Positions 13,672 to 24,544 of a DNA stretch of 64,000 bases are shown in pieces. The translations under genes and the position numbers were made by a program. The notes under the pieces are model-generated. The model saw nothing but the letters and a program-made list of their open reading frames with translations, made no database searches and had not been told where the DNA came from. Source of the stretch: Labia minor (Eukaryota > Arthropoda > Insecta > Dermaptera > Spongiphoridae); assembly GCA_963082975.1 (NCBI GenBank), contig OY720350.1, positions 43,540,734 to 43,604,733 of the forward strand, written 5' to 3'. The stretch's first letter is position 1. Every line of letters starts with the position of its first letter.

Positions 13672-15148
13672 TATAAATTGTATATTTTATAAATATATAA
13701 GATAAATACTTCTATTTACATTCAAATTTCCAAATCCCGTTGTCATATTATTTTCTTAGAATTGTTTATATTCGAAGTATCTCTTCAGTTATTTATCAAG
13801 GTAAGGAATTTTAATACCAAAAAATTACATTAATTTTCAAACCGAAAGTGTGTGAGAGAAAGAAAACAGAGGAAAAAGGATTTTACTCAAATATACGAAA
13901 TTTAACAAAACCTTGAGAAGAAACATCATAATAAGTTTATTATTAACTAATAATATACTTCAATTAAATTAAGTTTATAATTAATAATAAAATTTATTTA
14001 CAAAATAATGATTACATTTTTAATTATAATAAAACAACCATTTGAAATTATAATAGGGTAATTACAAAATTTGCACTACATTAATTAAAAATTGTGTGTA
14101 TTATTATGACCAAAAACAGAGTGTGACGTCTGTTCGCTAGAGCAGAGTAATGTTGATGGTATTCAGAAAAAACAAGATATGTGTGTTAAGCCAATACAAA
14201 TCTTAAAATTTCTTACGATACTGATTTGAAGATATGATAATTATTATTATAAACTTAAATATATTTTATTAATAAAAATTGATAAAATTTTAATGTATAG
14301 TTCCAAGGGTAATTATTTACATCCATGGTTCCGAGATAGAAATGATTGTCCCCAAGAGGGCGATACCTTCAACCAAGCTTGGCTTTAGGTCAAGAGATTT
14401 TTTGAATGACTTTAGTATGAATTTAACTTAAATGTTTAGGGAAATTTTGCAATTATCACTAATTAAAAAAAATTGTGTTAATATATATTTAAATTCAAAT
14501 TGTATATAATTGCGCTATCTACTGGGCAAGGTGAAGGTCTCGCCCTCTTGTGATCATAAGTCATACTATAACAGTCAAAACATGGCCCCCACCCCAATTT
14601 ATATGCAAATTATATTAATTTTTCTCTCAAAAACACGAAATTTCCAGAAAATATTTCATATCAAAAATCAATCAGGATAAGGCACTGGTATTTTTTTCCA
14701 ATCCGTTGAGGGAAGGACTAAATGATACCAGTACCGTTCCAAGTTATACAAATTGTTAAATTATTATATTGTTTGTTGCAATGCAGTCATTACGTCACTG
14801 TGGCAAATCTACGTCACAGGAGTAGGCACCTTACTTTTTAATATAATAACTAAAAAAATTATATACTAGAAATTTTTTTTTAGTTTTTCATTATTTAATT
14901 TGGATAAACTTCAAGTCAAACTACCTTAATATAATTTTAATGTTTATATTTTAAATAAATTTCATAATTCAATTATTATTATTTAATAATCAACTTATTA
15001 TATTGTTTATTCAAAAGGATTTATTAAATGTCGTATATTTGAGCAAAATCCCTTTTCCTATAGGCTTTCTTCTCTCATACTTTCGATTTCTCAATTATAT
15101 AGAAAGTCAGGCCATAAGTCATATAAATTCAACCTTTATATTATTATA

Positions 15149-15190
<42 letters not shown>

Positions 15191-16368
15191 TCATAGTAAT
15201 TTTGTGTTTTATTGAATTGTATTGTGAATCGAAGAGGGTGCAAGAGCAAGTGAGTGAAAAGACCTTAGAAGAGGGGTCTAGCGTCTAAAGGACCACTCAG
15301 ATACATTTATTGTTACTTGTGCTGTGTGCATAGAGGCCAGATGTGGTTGATTGTGATTTATTCTATGGAAATGACAAAACCAATACAAACCACCAAACAA
15401 AAACATAACAAAACGGGCAATTTAGAATTTTTATCAGTCGGGAGAAAACACCATTACAAATATAATTTAAAATGCATTAACTGGAAGGCTTTTGCTTTGG
15501 TTGCCATATAATTTTTTGCTGTTGTTGTTCAATATCTATATCTATATATTTATATATATATGATATAATTTTTTCTACAAATAAATAAATTTGAATTAAA
15601 TGACATTTAAAACTAAATAAGCTCAAAGAAGAAAATTTGATTTTGATTAGTGGAATGAGATCATTTCTATTTTGAATGATGTTTAATAAATTATGATTGT
15701 TATTATGTACAATAGAGATAATTCTATAATAAATAGGTTCTACACAAATATGAAAATAGAATTAAAGAAATAATCCAATAACGAAGTTAATTTTTTAAAT
15801 AAGATAACTATAAACAAATTACGTAAATAACTAGAGTGCGTGTCTGGTTACGCCCTTTCTCTCTTGGAACTCCATTTGGGTAATATACATAATTCATTTT
15901 ATCAGAATAGAGTAGTTATGAATTCGTATAATAATCATCAAGTTAAAAAATTCTAAATTAAGCAAAAATAAAAGAGCAAGTACCTTAGAAATATCGTGAC
16001 ACACGGACCAAAAGATGTAAATATATATATATATATATATACTAAATTGGTTTTTATATATATATATATATATATATATACAAAAAAATCAAGCCGCGAA
16101 TTTCTTTTTAAACTTGTCTTATCTCATATTCAAGATATCAAAAAAAAAGAACAAAAATAGCGTTATATTTCAGATCTTTAAGAATATAAAAAGTTTTTGC
16201 CGAGTGTAGTTTGTGTTATTAAATGGTCATCCGAATTTTAACATAGGTTTCATACGATGGTATTCTTTTAACCGTTGAACGAGTTCAAATTAATTGTTGT
16301 GCAACAATAGATTATGATGTCCCCTTTCTAATTGCTGCGCAACCATACGTTATGATAGTCCCCTTTTT
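13672..16368. other. Non-coding DNA with several small inverted and tandem repeats
   Basis: No gene recognised. It holds an inverted repeat of about 19 bp (CAAGAGGGCGATACCTTCA at 14353-14371 against 14532-14550), and an ACTGGTAT/ATACCAGT inverted pair around 14683-14734. Two TACGTCAC sites lie about 20 bp apart (near 14791 and 14810). An (AAT)n array runs about 15150-15190 and AT arrays about 16018-16081. A diverged tandem pair of ~38 bp (about 16291-16366) contains TATGATGTCCCC and TATGATAGTCCCC and abuts HINE-B. Confidence 0.5.
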
Positions 16369-16952
16369 ACCGACCGACGATAGTAAGGGAGGTATTGTTT
16401 TCAAATCAAATTTCACATGTCGAAATTTTTAAATATCTCCACGGATCATGCATTTTCTTAACAGAAAAAAGTATTTTTAGCCTCATGCCTGTTCGTCTGT
16501 CCGTCCGTATAGATATGTACAGCTTGAACGGCTAAACGGATTTTGATGAAATTTGGTATATTTACTTAATGCATCAGTATGATGAATTGATCAACTTTTG
16601 GTGCAAATCCGGAAACCGGAAGTGGTAGTATTAGTGATCAAACGATAGGAAGGGAAGGGTTATTTTCACACCAATTTTCATTTTGTATTGGTTTTATCCT
16701 CGAGAAAAATCATCTTTATTAGTTTTTTCTTAATTTAAAATTATATGACGTCATCCAGTCATTCATGACGTCACAGCCTTGTCTTGCATATATATTCTAA
16801 ATAAAATAAAATTAAAAATATTTATGTTATACCCATATCTGTTTTTTATTACATTAATAGATATATTAAAATTATTTGAAATTGATTCTGTAGCTGGAAA
16901 TTAATTTACTTCAAACCGTCGGTCGGTTCGGACCTGGCCACAGGTCAACTTA
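16369..16952 (+). mobile_element. HINE-B copy 1, full length
   Basis: The 5' terminus is ACCGACCGACGATAG. The 3' side has the inverted partner CGTCGGTCGGT, then a GACCTG-GCCA-CAGGTC hairpin and CAACTTA. This one-sided hairpin outside the second inverted repeat is the asymmetric arrangement described for Helentron-associated elements. A short GTCTGTCC microsatellite region lies near 16492-16507, followed by the family block GATGAAATTTGGTATA (about 16546-16561). No coding capacity. Confidence 0.85.
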
Positions 16953-18979
16953 TTTATTGTTGTGAAAAAAAACTCCATGTTGGCCCGGTTTGAATTAACG
17001 AAACAACTTGTATAATTATATTGGTTGGTGTATCCCTTTTAAGTTGAAATAAAGTGTAATTGATGCTCGTATGTTCGTCCATTGTCGATAAATCAAAAAG
17101 CTTTAATATAATACACAAAAACAATTTATTTTTATTATTAATTGCAATTAAATATCTAAAATATTACACCTTTACAATCTGATGACTGGATGAAATAAAT
17201 GAAGTTAAAAAAAATAGATCGCTCGAATTTAGTCCATAAGTGTATAAAAAAAGTTAGGATCACATTTTTGCTAATTTTTGCGTCTTGTTCTTAATACCAC
17301 TCATGTTCTAATTCAGGGGTCAGAATCCTTTTTTTATCAAATAACCAAACGAAAGTTCGAGATTTATTGGTGGGCCATATTTCTTGCGGAGCTTCAGTCA
17401 AAAAAACAATTTGATAAAGTTAAAATATTTAATGAATAATACATATAATACATGTCTCTTTGAAGGCCTCAAAATATCGTTTTATTGTTGTAGATGTTAT
17501 TACAATTATATTTCACTTAACAGTAATCAAAAGGTCCAGTTTTTAGGATATCAATACAATGATATTGTACTAATGTTTGATGGTTCGGTGGGGCGTGAGT
17601 TGCTCATCCCTGTTGTAGACTGATTATATAATGCTCTGTTAGTTAGTATCTAATTTATTTTAAGGAACCAAGATTTGAAACTAATCCTTAAATTCAATCT
17701 TTCTTATGAATTCAAATCTTTCTATTTTGTTGTTTTATTCTTTTTCTGACTTTTGATTGATAAATTTTTAAATTCAATTAACAGTTTTCAATTCAATAAT
17801 AGTTGTCTTTCTCATTTACTCTACAATATACACTTTACAACTGTAGTAAAAAAATAATTGTGTGTAAAAAACCAGTTTCTATGTCCAAAATCGGGACATT
17901 AGATTTTCATTATTGTTTATGGGAATATTTCATTTATAAAAACTCAAATAATTAATATTAATATGTAAAGAGTGTAGTACAGTGTAAAAAACATATCTAC
18001 AAAAGTTAATAAGAACAAGTGGTAAAACCTCGCAATTTCATAAAATGTAAAAAATGTAGAATATGAACTTCAATAAAGAATTACAAATATTTATTATATG
18101 GTAATAGTATAAATATTTCAAATTTATTTATTTTTTTTATTATAATCATTTTAGCAATTAATAATAAATAACTTTATAAAGTAAATGTTGAAAGCTTGAT
18201 AATTGTTATTATTTTTTATTTTTTGTGATATTTAAACACACAGAAAATATAATTATAGGTAAACGTTAAGTAATAATGGCAAATAATTAGAACTAAAGAG
18301 CGATTTTAATCTTCTACAGATTTATGAGGGCGTTTAATTAATAAACAAGATACATTTATTATTTGCTTTAGATTTAGTGGAATAAATAAGATATGGATAA
18401 AAGGAGGGGAAGTAAGAGAGAGAAGCGAAAAGAGAGAGAGAGAGAGAGAAAGAATCCACAGATGCATTTCGCCATTAATTAGAATACGATCTAGTATAAT
18501 TTATAACAACAATAACAACAAAACAACAACAACAACAACAATAACCACCACCATAGCCACGCAAAGGAAACCAACCACCGACGCTACTCTCGATCGCTTC
18601 TTCGTTCGTTCATTCTTCTTGGTTGTTTTCATAAATAATCTTAAATTTATTCAAGGGAATGTTTTCTTAACCACAATCAAAGTTATAAAAAAAGAAGAAA
18701 AAAAAATTAAGAAAAATTTTTGTTATTTTGCTCATTGTTAAGATTTATTACTATATTATAATATTCCCCAATAAGTAAATAAAAAATAAAAAAAAAAATA
18801 TAAATACTTAAATAAATTCTTATCCACTTTGTTCTATAATAAATCAGTATTTAATTGTAACTTTTAAAGACAGATTTTATTCCAAAGATCCGGATTTATT
18901 CAGGCATATGAAATTTATGTAACTAATAGATGAAAAGAAAAATTTTGAAAATTTTTTTTATTTTTTATTGTTATTTTTT
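16953..18979. other. Non-coding DNA with GA and AAC microsatellites
   Basis: AT-rich apart from about 18380-18620. That stretch has a (GA)n run (about 18431-18449), an (AAC)n run (about 18506-18541) and a GC-richer tail. Such a stretch can be a 5' regulatory region or UTR, but no start, splice pattern or protein is recognisable. A hAT-like relic at 17314-17612 is listed separately. Confidence 0.4.
17314..17612. mobile_element. Possible hAT-like relic
   Basis: Starts CAGGGGTCAGAATCC and ends GAGTTGCTCATCCCTG, so the outer few bases are inverted as in hAT elements. The phrase GGTGGGCCATATTTC near the left end resembles hAT MITEs of other animals. The terminal repeat is weak and the flanks (TTCTAATT and TTGTAGAC) match only partly. 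Confidence 0.35.
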
Positions 18980-19590
18980 ACTATCTCGCCAGAGATAGTA
19001 TTGCGATCATGAAAATTTTCGATGTTGAGATTTTGATGTTTTTATACGTTTTGAAGGTTCCTGAATCATTTTCACTAAGGTTGAGAAAAATGTCTGTGTG
19101 TGTGTGTGTGTGTATATATGTGTGTGTGTATGTAGACAAGATTACGCAAAAACGGTTTGAGCTAGAATGATGAAATTTGGTACATGGACATTATTCAAAA
19201 TTCATAGTTTTCTATCAACTTTTGAGAAATGTAGCTCAACCGGAAGAGGGTCATTACCTACAACGTTTTGATTTTTTTTCCTCTAAAGTAACCGTAAAAA
19301 TAAAAATATATGTTTGATAATTTTTCACATGATTAATAATTGTATAAAACTGCTATATATAGAATTTCAGCTTGATTGAATTGCTGAAAGTACCAGAATT
19401 AATTTTTTAACACTGCAAATCTCACGCGCCAACACGTGCCATGGTACCATCAATAAAAAGCCAAACATGCGCTGGTTTAATAAATATTATTTATTAATTT
19501 ATAATAATTAAATAAATTTAATTTAAATATAATATATTATGTTATTTAATCCAATTCAAATTGCGAGATAGTCGAGTGGAGACAATCCAG
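18980..19590 (+). mobile_element. HINE-A copy 3, full length
   Basis: The best complete plus-strand copy. The 5' snap-back ACTATCTCGCCAGAGATAGT (18980-18999) is followed by a TG microsatellite (about 19092-19132) and the block GGTTTGAGCTAGAATGATG (about 19155-19173). The CACGTG-containing block is near 19432. The 3' terminus has CGAGATAGT, a partly mutated hairpin (GAGTGGAGACAATC), then CAG. Confidence 0.9.
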
Positions 19591-20024
19591 CTAATTTTTT
19601 TTATTTTTTTTTTTTATTTTTTTTTTTATTTTATTTTATTTTTTTTTTTTGTATATTAAAAAAAAATCTTCAATTATTAATCTATATATATAAAAGGGAA
19701 TGTCTGTCTGTATGTCTGTCTCGCCTAAACTCAAAAACTACACTTGCGATGAAACTTTCAGGGATTGTTGTGGGCATACCAAGGAAGGTTTTCGTGTTGT
19801 TAAATCCAAAATTAATTTAATTAGTAATATTTTGGTATAAGTCTATTCATGGTTACCATGGTTACATTGAAAAATTTACAATAAATAAATAAAAATAATT
19901 GGAAATCTTTTCAACTTATTATTTTGATAAATTTTATTACTTAATATTTTAAATTTTTTTTAAACTGTCAAAAATAACATACCCTTAATAACAGTTGTAA
20001 TAAAAATATATATATATATATATA

Positions 20025-20322
20025 TGTAATACTGAGAAAGGATTTTCAAAGAAGAAAACAATGCTCTGGAACTAGAGTTTTTATTAATTGATAAAAATTA
20101 TAAAATACATTTAATACATTTAAATACATTTACTTTCACATACCTAGAGAATTGAATTTCTGTTCTTTTATCAGTTTTATTTTAATATTCACAATTTTAC
20201 TAAATATGAGATAAATCTTGTTTATGTTTATAATACTCGTCACTGCCCATATGAAGTATTAACTAACAGTAAATACACTAAATACACTAACTCCATTAGA
20301 TGACGCCAAATACAATTTTACA
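20025..20322 (-). repeat. 3' LTR (in element sense)
   Basis: Identical 298-bp partner of the LTR at 24545. It lies directly after the polypurine tract. Outside it the (TA)n tract of the host Helitron resumes. Confidence 0.97.
20080..20085 (-). terminator. LTR polyadenylation signal AATAAA
   Basis: In element sense, AATAAA lies downstream of the predicted RNA start inside the 3' LTR and is followed by a GT/T-rich stretch. It would form the 3' end of the genomic RNA and define R as roughly 80-110 bases. Confidence 0.55.
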
Positions 20323-20334
20323 TCAACCCTCCTT
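20323..20334 (-). other. Polypurine tract
   Basis: In element sense AAGGAGGG followed by TTGA lies directly before the 3' LTR and overlaps the pol stop codon by two bases. This is the usual position of the plus-strand primer in LTR retrotransposons. Confidence 0.85.
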
Positions 20335-23300
20335 ATTGACTCTTTTTTTCAATCTGATAAAAAGAGTAAGGAACTAATTTATTGCTATGGAACAAATTTA
20401 CCTCTCTTCGTTTTCTGTCCGTTTCTACTTCATATATTGAACTTGCAATCTTTCTCTTTATTACAAATGGTCCTTCTCTCACTCTATCCAATTTATTTCT
20501 ATTTAGCTTGTTTCCATTTGATATGTAGACCAATTCTCCTTCTTTAAATTCATAATCATATTTATTTTTGTTCATCCTCTTACTATTTCTTTTAGCACTT
20601 ATCATAGCATTCATTATTGCTTTCTGTCTGTCTATTTTTAATTCTGGATCTCTTTTTAATTCTTTGGGCACTATTTCAGATTGATTTCCATATAACAAAT
20701 ACATAGGCGCGAATCTTGTGCTTGAGTGAATTGTGTTGTTATACTCTTCAATACAGGAATTTGCAATCGTTGTCCACGCCTTTGACTTTCTCATCTAATC
20801 CATCCTACATCGGATTCTGTTCACTAATGTTTGATTCAAGCGTTCATTTAGTCCGTTAGATTGTGGACTATCTACACAAGTATAAATTAGTTTAATATTC
20901 TCTTTATTTATAAAATCTTTGAATTTATTAGAATTGAGAGCGCTGTACCTGTCCACCAATAATATTTCTATCTTATTTTTTTCTGTGATATTTTTAATTA
21001 ACTTAATAAAATCTTGTGTCATTTGTCCTTTTGAAGTTAAATGCCATACATATCTAGAGAAGTGATCTACTAATATATGTAAATATTTTTTTTCGGAATT
21101 ATTTCCACTAAAGCCTCCTATAGTATCCATAGACATTATGTGAAAAGGGTATTCTGCTGGTCCTAATTGAGATAATAAGCCTATTGGCCTTCTTGTTCTG
21201 GTTTTATTTTTATTGCATATCTCACAAGTCCAACAAATGTCTTTTATTAAACTATCCATATTATAAAAATAGTAATGTGGTCTTATTTTTTCAGCTATTT
21301 GTTTGATGCCTATATGTCCATACACGTTGTGAATTTTTTTTATTAATTTTGATCCAAATTTTTCAGATATAAATATTCTTTTTCTATTATTTAGAATCTT
21401 AAAATTTATTTCACCTTCTTTTAAAATTTTCTTTGAATTTTCAATTTCCTTTTTTATTGTCTTTTGATCTTTTATTATTTCTTCTATTTGGATCATGTTA
21501 TTTATTTTAATACAATCATCTTCATTTTGAAATTCTTCCAAAACTGGATTCCTAGATAATGAATCCGCCTCTATATTATCTGTTCCTTTTTTATATATAA
21601 TTTTAAAATCATATTGTGATAAATATAAAATCAAATCACCTAAGGCTTCATCCGTTCTTGATTTGGATTTTAAATTTATTAATGGTTTGTGATCAGAAGT
21701 TACAATAAATGATTTTCCAATCAAATAATGCTGCCAATAAACAATTGCTTCTTTAATTGCTAAGCATTCCAAGAAAATTATCTCTTTCTTTTTTTGACTT
21801 GGGGTTAGTTTTTTTGAAAAATATCCTATAGGATGTAGTAACCCATCTTCTTGTTTTTGTTTTAGGACCCCGCCAAGGCCCATTCTTGATGCGTCTGTCT
21901 CTAAAACGATATCTTTTTCATGATCGTAAATTGATAAAATTGGAGTTGAAGATAAATATTGTTTAATTTCTTGAAAACACTTTTCACATTCCTGGGACCA
22001 AATAAATTTTTCATTTTTTTTTAAAAGATTATGTAATGGAGATAATCGTTGGGTACAATGATCTATAAATTTATGATAAAAATTAATTTTTCCCAACAGT
22101 TGACGTACCATTTTTCTTGTTGTAGGTCTTTTAAACTCCTTGATTGCAATAAGGTTATCATTAATTGGGCTAATTTTACCATTCTCAATCACATGCCCTA
22201 AAAATTTTATTGAATTTGTGGCAAAAACGCATTTTTCTAACTTCAATTTAATTCCTTCAAGTTTAATGGCTTTAAAAACTAATTTTAGATGATTTAAATG
22301 TTCACTAAATGTTTTGGAAAAAATAAGGACATCATCTATGTAATTTAAACAAAATTTTTCCAACTTGTAACGTCTCAATATACTAGAAAGCATTCTTTGA
22401 AATATCGCAGGACTATTTTTAAAGCCAAATGGAAGAACTTTCCACTGCCAATGTCCTTTTTGGGTTATAAATGCTGTTTTCTTTCTGTCTTTCACCCTGA
22501 TAGGTATGGACCAAAAAGCTGAGTTAACATCTAATGCTGTGTACCATTTACAACCACCTACGTGCACTACCAAATCCTCTATTCTAGGAAATGGTTGTGG
22601 TTCCGGAACAACTAACTGATTTAACTCTCTGAAGTCTACACATAATCGGGTTCTTCTACCATCTTCTTTTTTAAAACATAAAGTTACTGGCGAAGCGAAT
22701 GGAGAATTTGATTCTTCTATTAAATCATATTTTAACAGTTGTTCTATTTGGTTATCTATCTCTTCTTGATCTTGAAATGAACACCGATAAGGTTTTTTTG
22801 CAACATATTTTTCTTCTTTTAATTTAATTTGACCTTCTCCATTACCAATTCGTCCTACATCAAATTTATGTTTAGCAAAATTTAATTTGTGATTATTTAT
22901 CAATTGGGTAATAATATTTTTCTTTTCTTCTTCAATATTTTTCAAATTTATATTATCTCCTTTCAGTTTTTCTTCTAGCCTATTTATGTCTATTATTTTA
23001 TTATCAAGTTTTTGTTTTATATTCAAATTTTCATCCTGGATGAGTCTATATTTCTTTATTACATCCAGACCTAGTAATAAATCATATTTAAAATTATCAT
23101 TTTTTATTACTAGCACTTCTACTTCATCTTCTATTTCACCTATTTTTAAGCGTACAGTTGCCCGGTTATTACAAAAATCCACCCCAGTAATAGTTTTAAG
23201 CAAGCTTTCATTATTGTTTAATCTACAATTTAATAAATTTACAATTTTATTATTAATTAATGAATTAGTAGATCCATTATCATAAACTGCTGTAATCCGC

Positions 23301-23368
23301 TTGTTTTTATCAATTATTATTGGAATTTTTATTAAAGAATTGGGAATGGATTTTTCCGGGCATTTTAG
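20333..23368 (-). pseudogene. pol: pol polyprotein: protease, RT, RNase H, integrase; one in-frame TAG
   Basis: Read from the -1 slip point. Protease active site is D30-N-G-S in YDNGSTNSLI; most retropepsins have D-S/T-G, so Asn is unusual. RT has Asp in ALDVNSAF (~280), LPFGF (~312-316) and YIDD (343-346). RNase H has TDAS (Asp ~492), Glu ~534, SDH (~559) and ADSLSRN (~602). Integrase has H680/H685, C715/C718, and catalytic Asp748, Asp806 and Glu842 with exactly 35 residues between the last two. A TAG (20795-20797, codon 858) stops the frame 15 codons after the catalytic Glu. The same frame then runs 153 codons, including the GPF-type C-terminal domain, to the stop at 20333. Either a recent inactivating point change or a sequence error. 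Confidence 0.93.
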
Positions 23369-24519
23369 TTTTTTTGGTACTCACATGAAGTTTCTTCGTT
23401 ACAATCTTGTTCCTCAATCTCTAAATTGTTAACTCTATTGATTGGTAAAGTTTTTTTTTTATTATTCCAGCAAAATTGAACTGGATGAAATCTATAAAAG
23501 CCTAAAGATTCACATATTTCACAAGGCTGTTTGTTCTTTTTATCCAATGTTTTAATTTTATTTTGATTATAATATGTATTTCTCTTGGTAGTTTCAGGAG
23601 AAATTTTTCTCTCAAAGTTCTTACTTATACTGTAGGATTCATCAATTTTTTTTATTTCCTTCATTAAGTCATCAAATGTATGTACTTTTTCTCTGTCAAT
23701 TTGATTTTGTACTTCCACAGGAAGAGAGGTTACTATTTGATAAGTTCGAATTATTTCTGGTATTATTTGATCAATTCCTAATAATAAATTTTCTTTTTTT
23801 ATAATGAATTCAATCAATGATCCATTCATATATTTATAATTAAAGGCCTGTCGAATTGGAGTCCAAGTTTTATTTTCAAAAACCAATATAAATGATACTT
23901 TCCATTGTTTCCAATCATTCAAAGATAGTTTTTTTATATTGGAGGTATACCATCCTAGGGCACACCCCTCTATAAATAACTTAAGGCATTCCACTTTATC
24001 ACTATCATTTTCAACATTAAGTCTATCACACTCTTTCTCAAAAGACTCTATCCAAGGTAAGGCATCATATTTCTGTCTATTAAATTTATCAATTAAAAAT
24101 TTTTTTTCTACTTTCTGTAAATCCACTTTGTTGGTTTTGTATAATTGTTTTTCCAATTCTCGAATTCTTTCTGACAGACTTTCTTCTTTAGATACCTCAT
24201 TTTTTATCTTATTCTCACTAATTTCCAATTCTTCTAACATATGCTCTCCAATGCAAAAGTTTCCACCCTCATCCAAAAAAATTTCCTTTAGTTCTTGCTT
24301 AAATGGCACTGATACTTTTCTATATCCATTAATTTTTGTAATTGAAGTCATGCTGTTTGTTATACTTTTTATTTTGAGCAGTGTAGGATATTTATTGATT
24401 CCTTTGATATCATTCGGTAATACATACCATGTTATTTTGTCCCAAGATAACGCTTCCAGTTCAAATACATTCTCTTCTTTCTTTATAATATGAAGGTATA
24501 ATTTTTCTAATGGACTCAT
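23365..24519 (-). CDS. gag: gag-like protein, 384 aa
   Basis: Capsid-type structural protein of the LTR element. The ATG at 24519 is the first in-frame start after the LTR, 26 bases from its end. A Glu/Lys-rich segment predicted to be coiled coil spans about residues 95-140. A retrotransposon gag core follows (about 150-300), with WIESFE near 156 and LKLFIEGCALGWY near 179-191. Near the C-terminus is one zinc knuckle with unusual spacing, C333-x2-C336-x8-H345-x4-C350; canonical retroviral knuckles have x4 between the second Cys and His. The frame is intact. The last sense codons form the A AAA AAC slippery heptamer, with TAA directly after, so a minority of ribosomes would continue into pol. 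Confidence 0.92.
   Translation of the reverse strand: MSPLEKLYLHIIKKEENVFELEALSWDKITWYVLPNDIKGINKYPTLLKIKSITNSMTSITKINGYRKVSVPFKQELKEIFLDEGGNFCIGEHMLEELEISENKIKNEVSKEESLSERIRELEKQLYKTNKVDLQKVEKKFLIDKFNRQKYDALPWIESFEKECDRLNVENDSDKVECLKLFIEGCALGWYTSNIKKLSLNDWKQWKVSFILVFENKTWTPIRQAFNYKYMNGSLIEFIIKKENLLLGIDQIIPEIIRTYQIVTSLPVEVQNQIDREKVHTFDDLMKEIKKIDESYSISKNFERKISPETTKRNTYYNQNKIKTLDKKNKQPCEICESLGFYRFHPVQFCWNNKKKTLPINRVNNLEIEEQDCNEETSCEYQKN
23368..23374 (-). promoter_or_regulatory. -1 ribosomal frameshift heptamer A AAA AAC
   Basis: In the gag frame the last three sense codons are CAA AAA AAC, giving A_AAA_AAC in the phase required for a -1 slip, directly before TAA (23365-23367). The pol frame is closed by TGA at 23381-23383 and open from 23380, so the overlap of about 16 bases contains this site. 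I see no strong downstream stem or pseudoknot by eye. Confidence 0.85.
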
Positions 24520-24532
24520 TTTATTTTGGAAT

Positions 24533-24544
24533 AGAAATTCAATT
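24533..24544 (-). other. Self-priming type primer-binding site
   Basis: Directly after the 5' LTR the element-sense sequence is AATTGAATTTCT. It does not begin TGG and so does not look like a tRNA 3'-end complement. It is perfectly complementary over 12 bases to AGAAATTCAATT inside the LTR (24670-24681), with three further pairs after one mismatch. This is the layout of Tf1/sushi-type self-primed elements, where the 5' end of the RNA folds back as primer. Confidence 0.72.

Noticed and set aside
22986..23285. 99-codon plus frame
   Set aside because: Antisense shadow of pol.
23939..24493. 184-codon plus frame
   Set aside because: Antisense shadow of gag.
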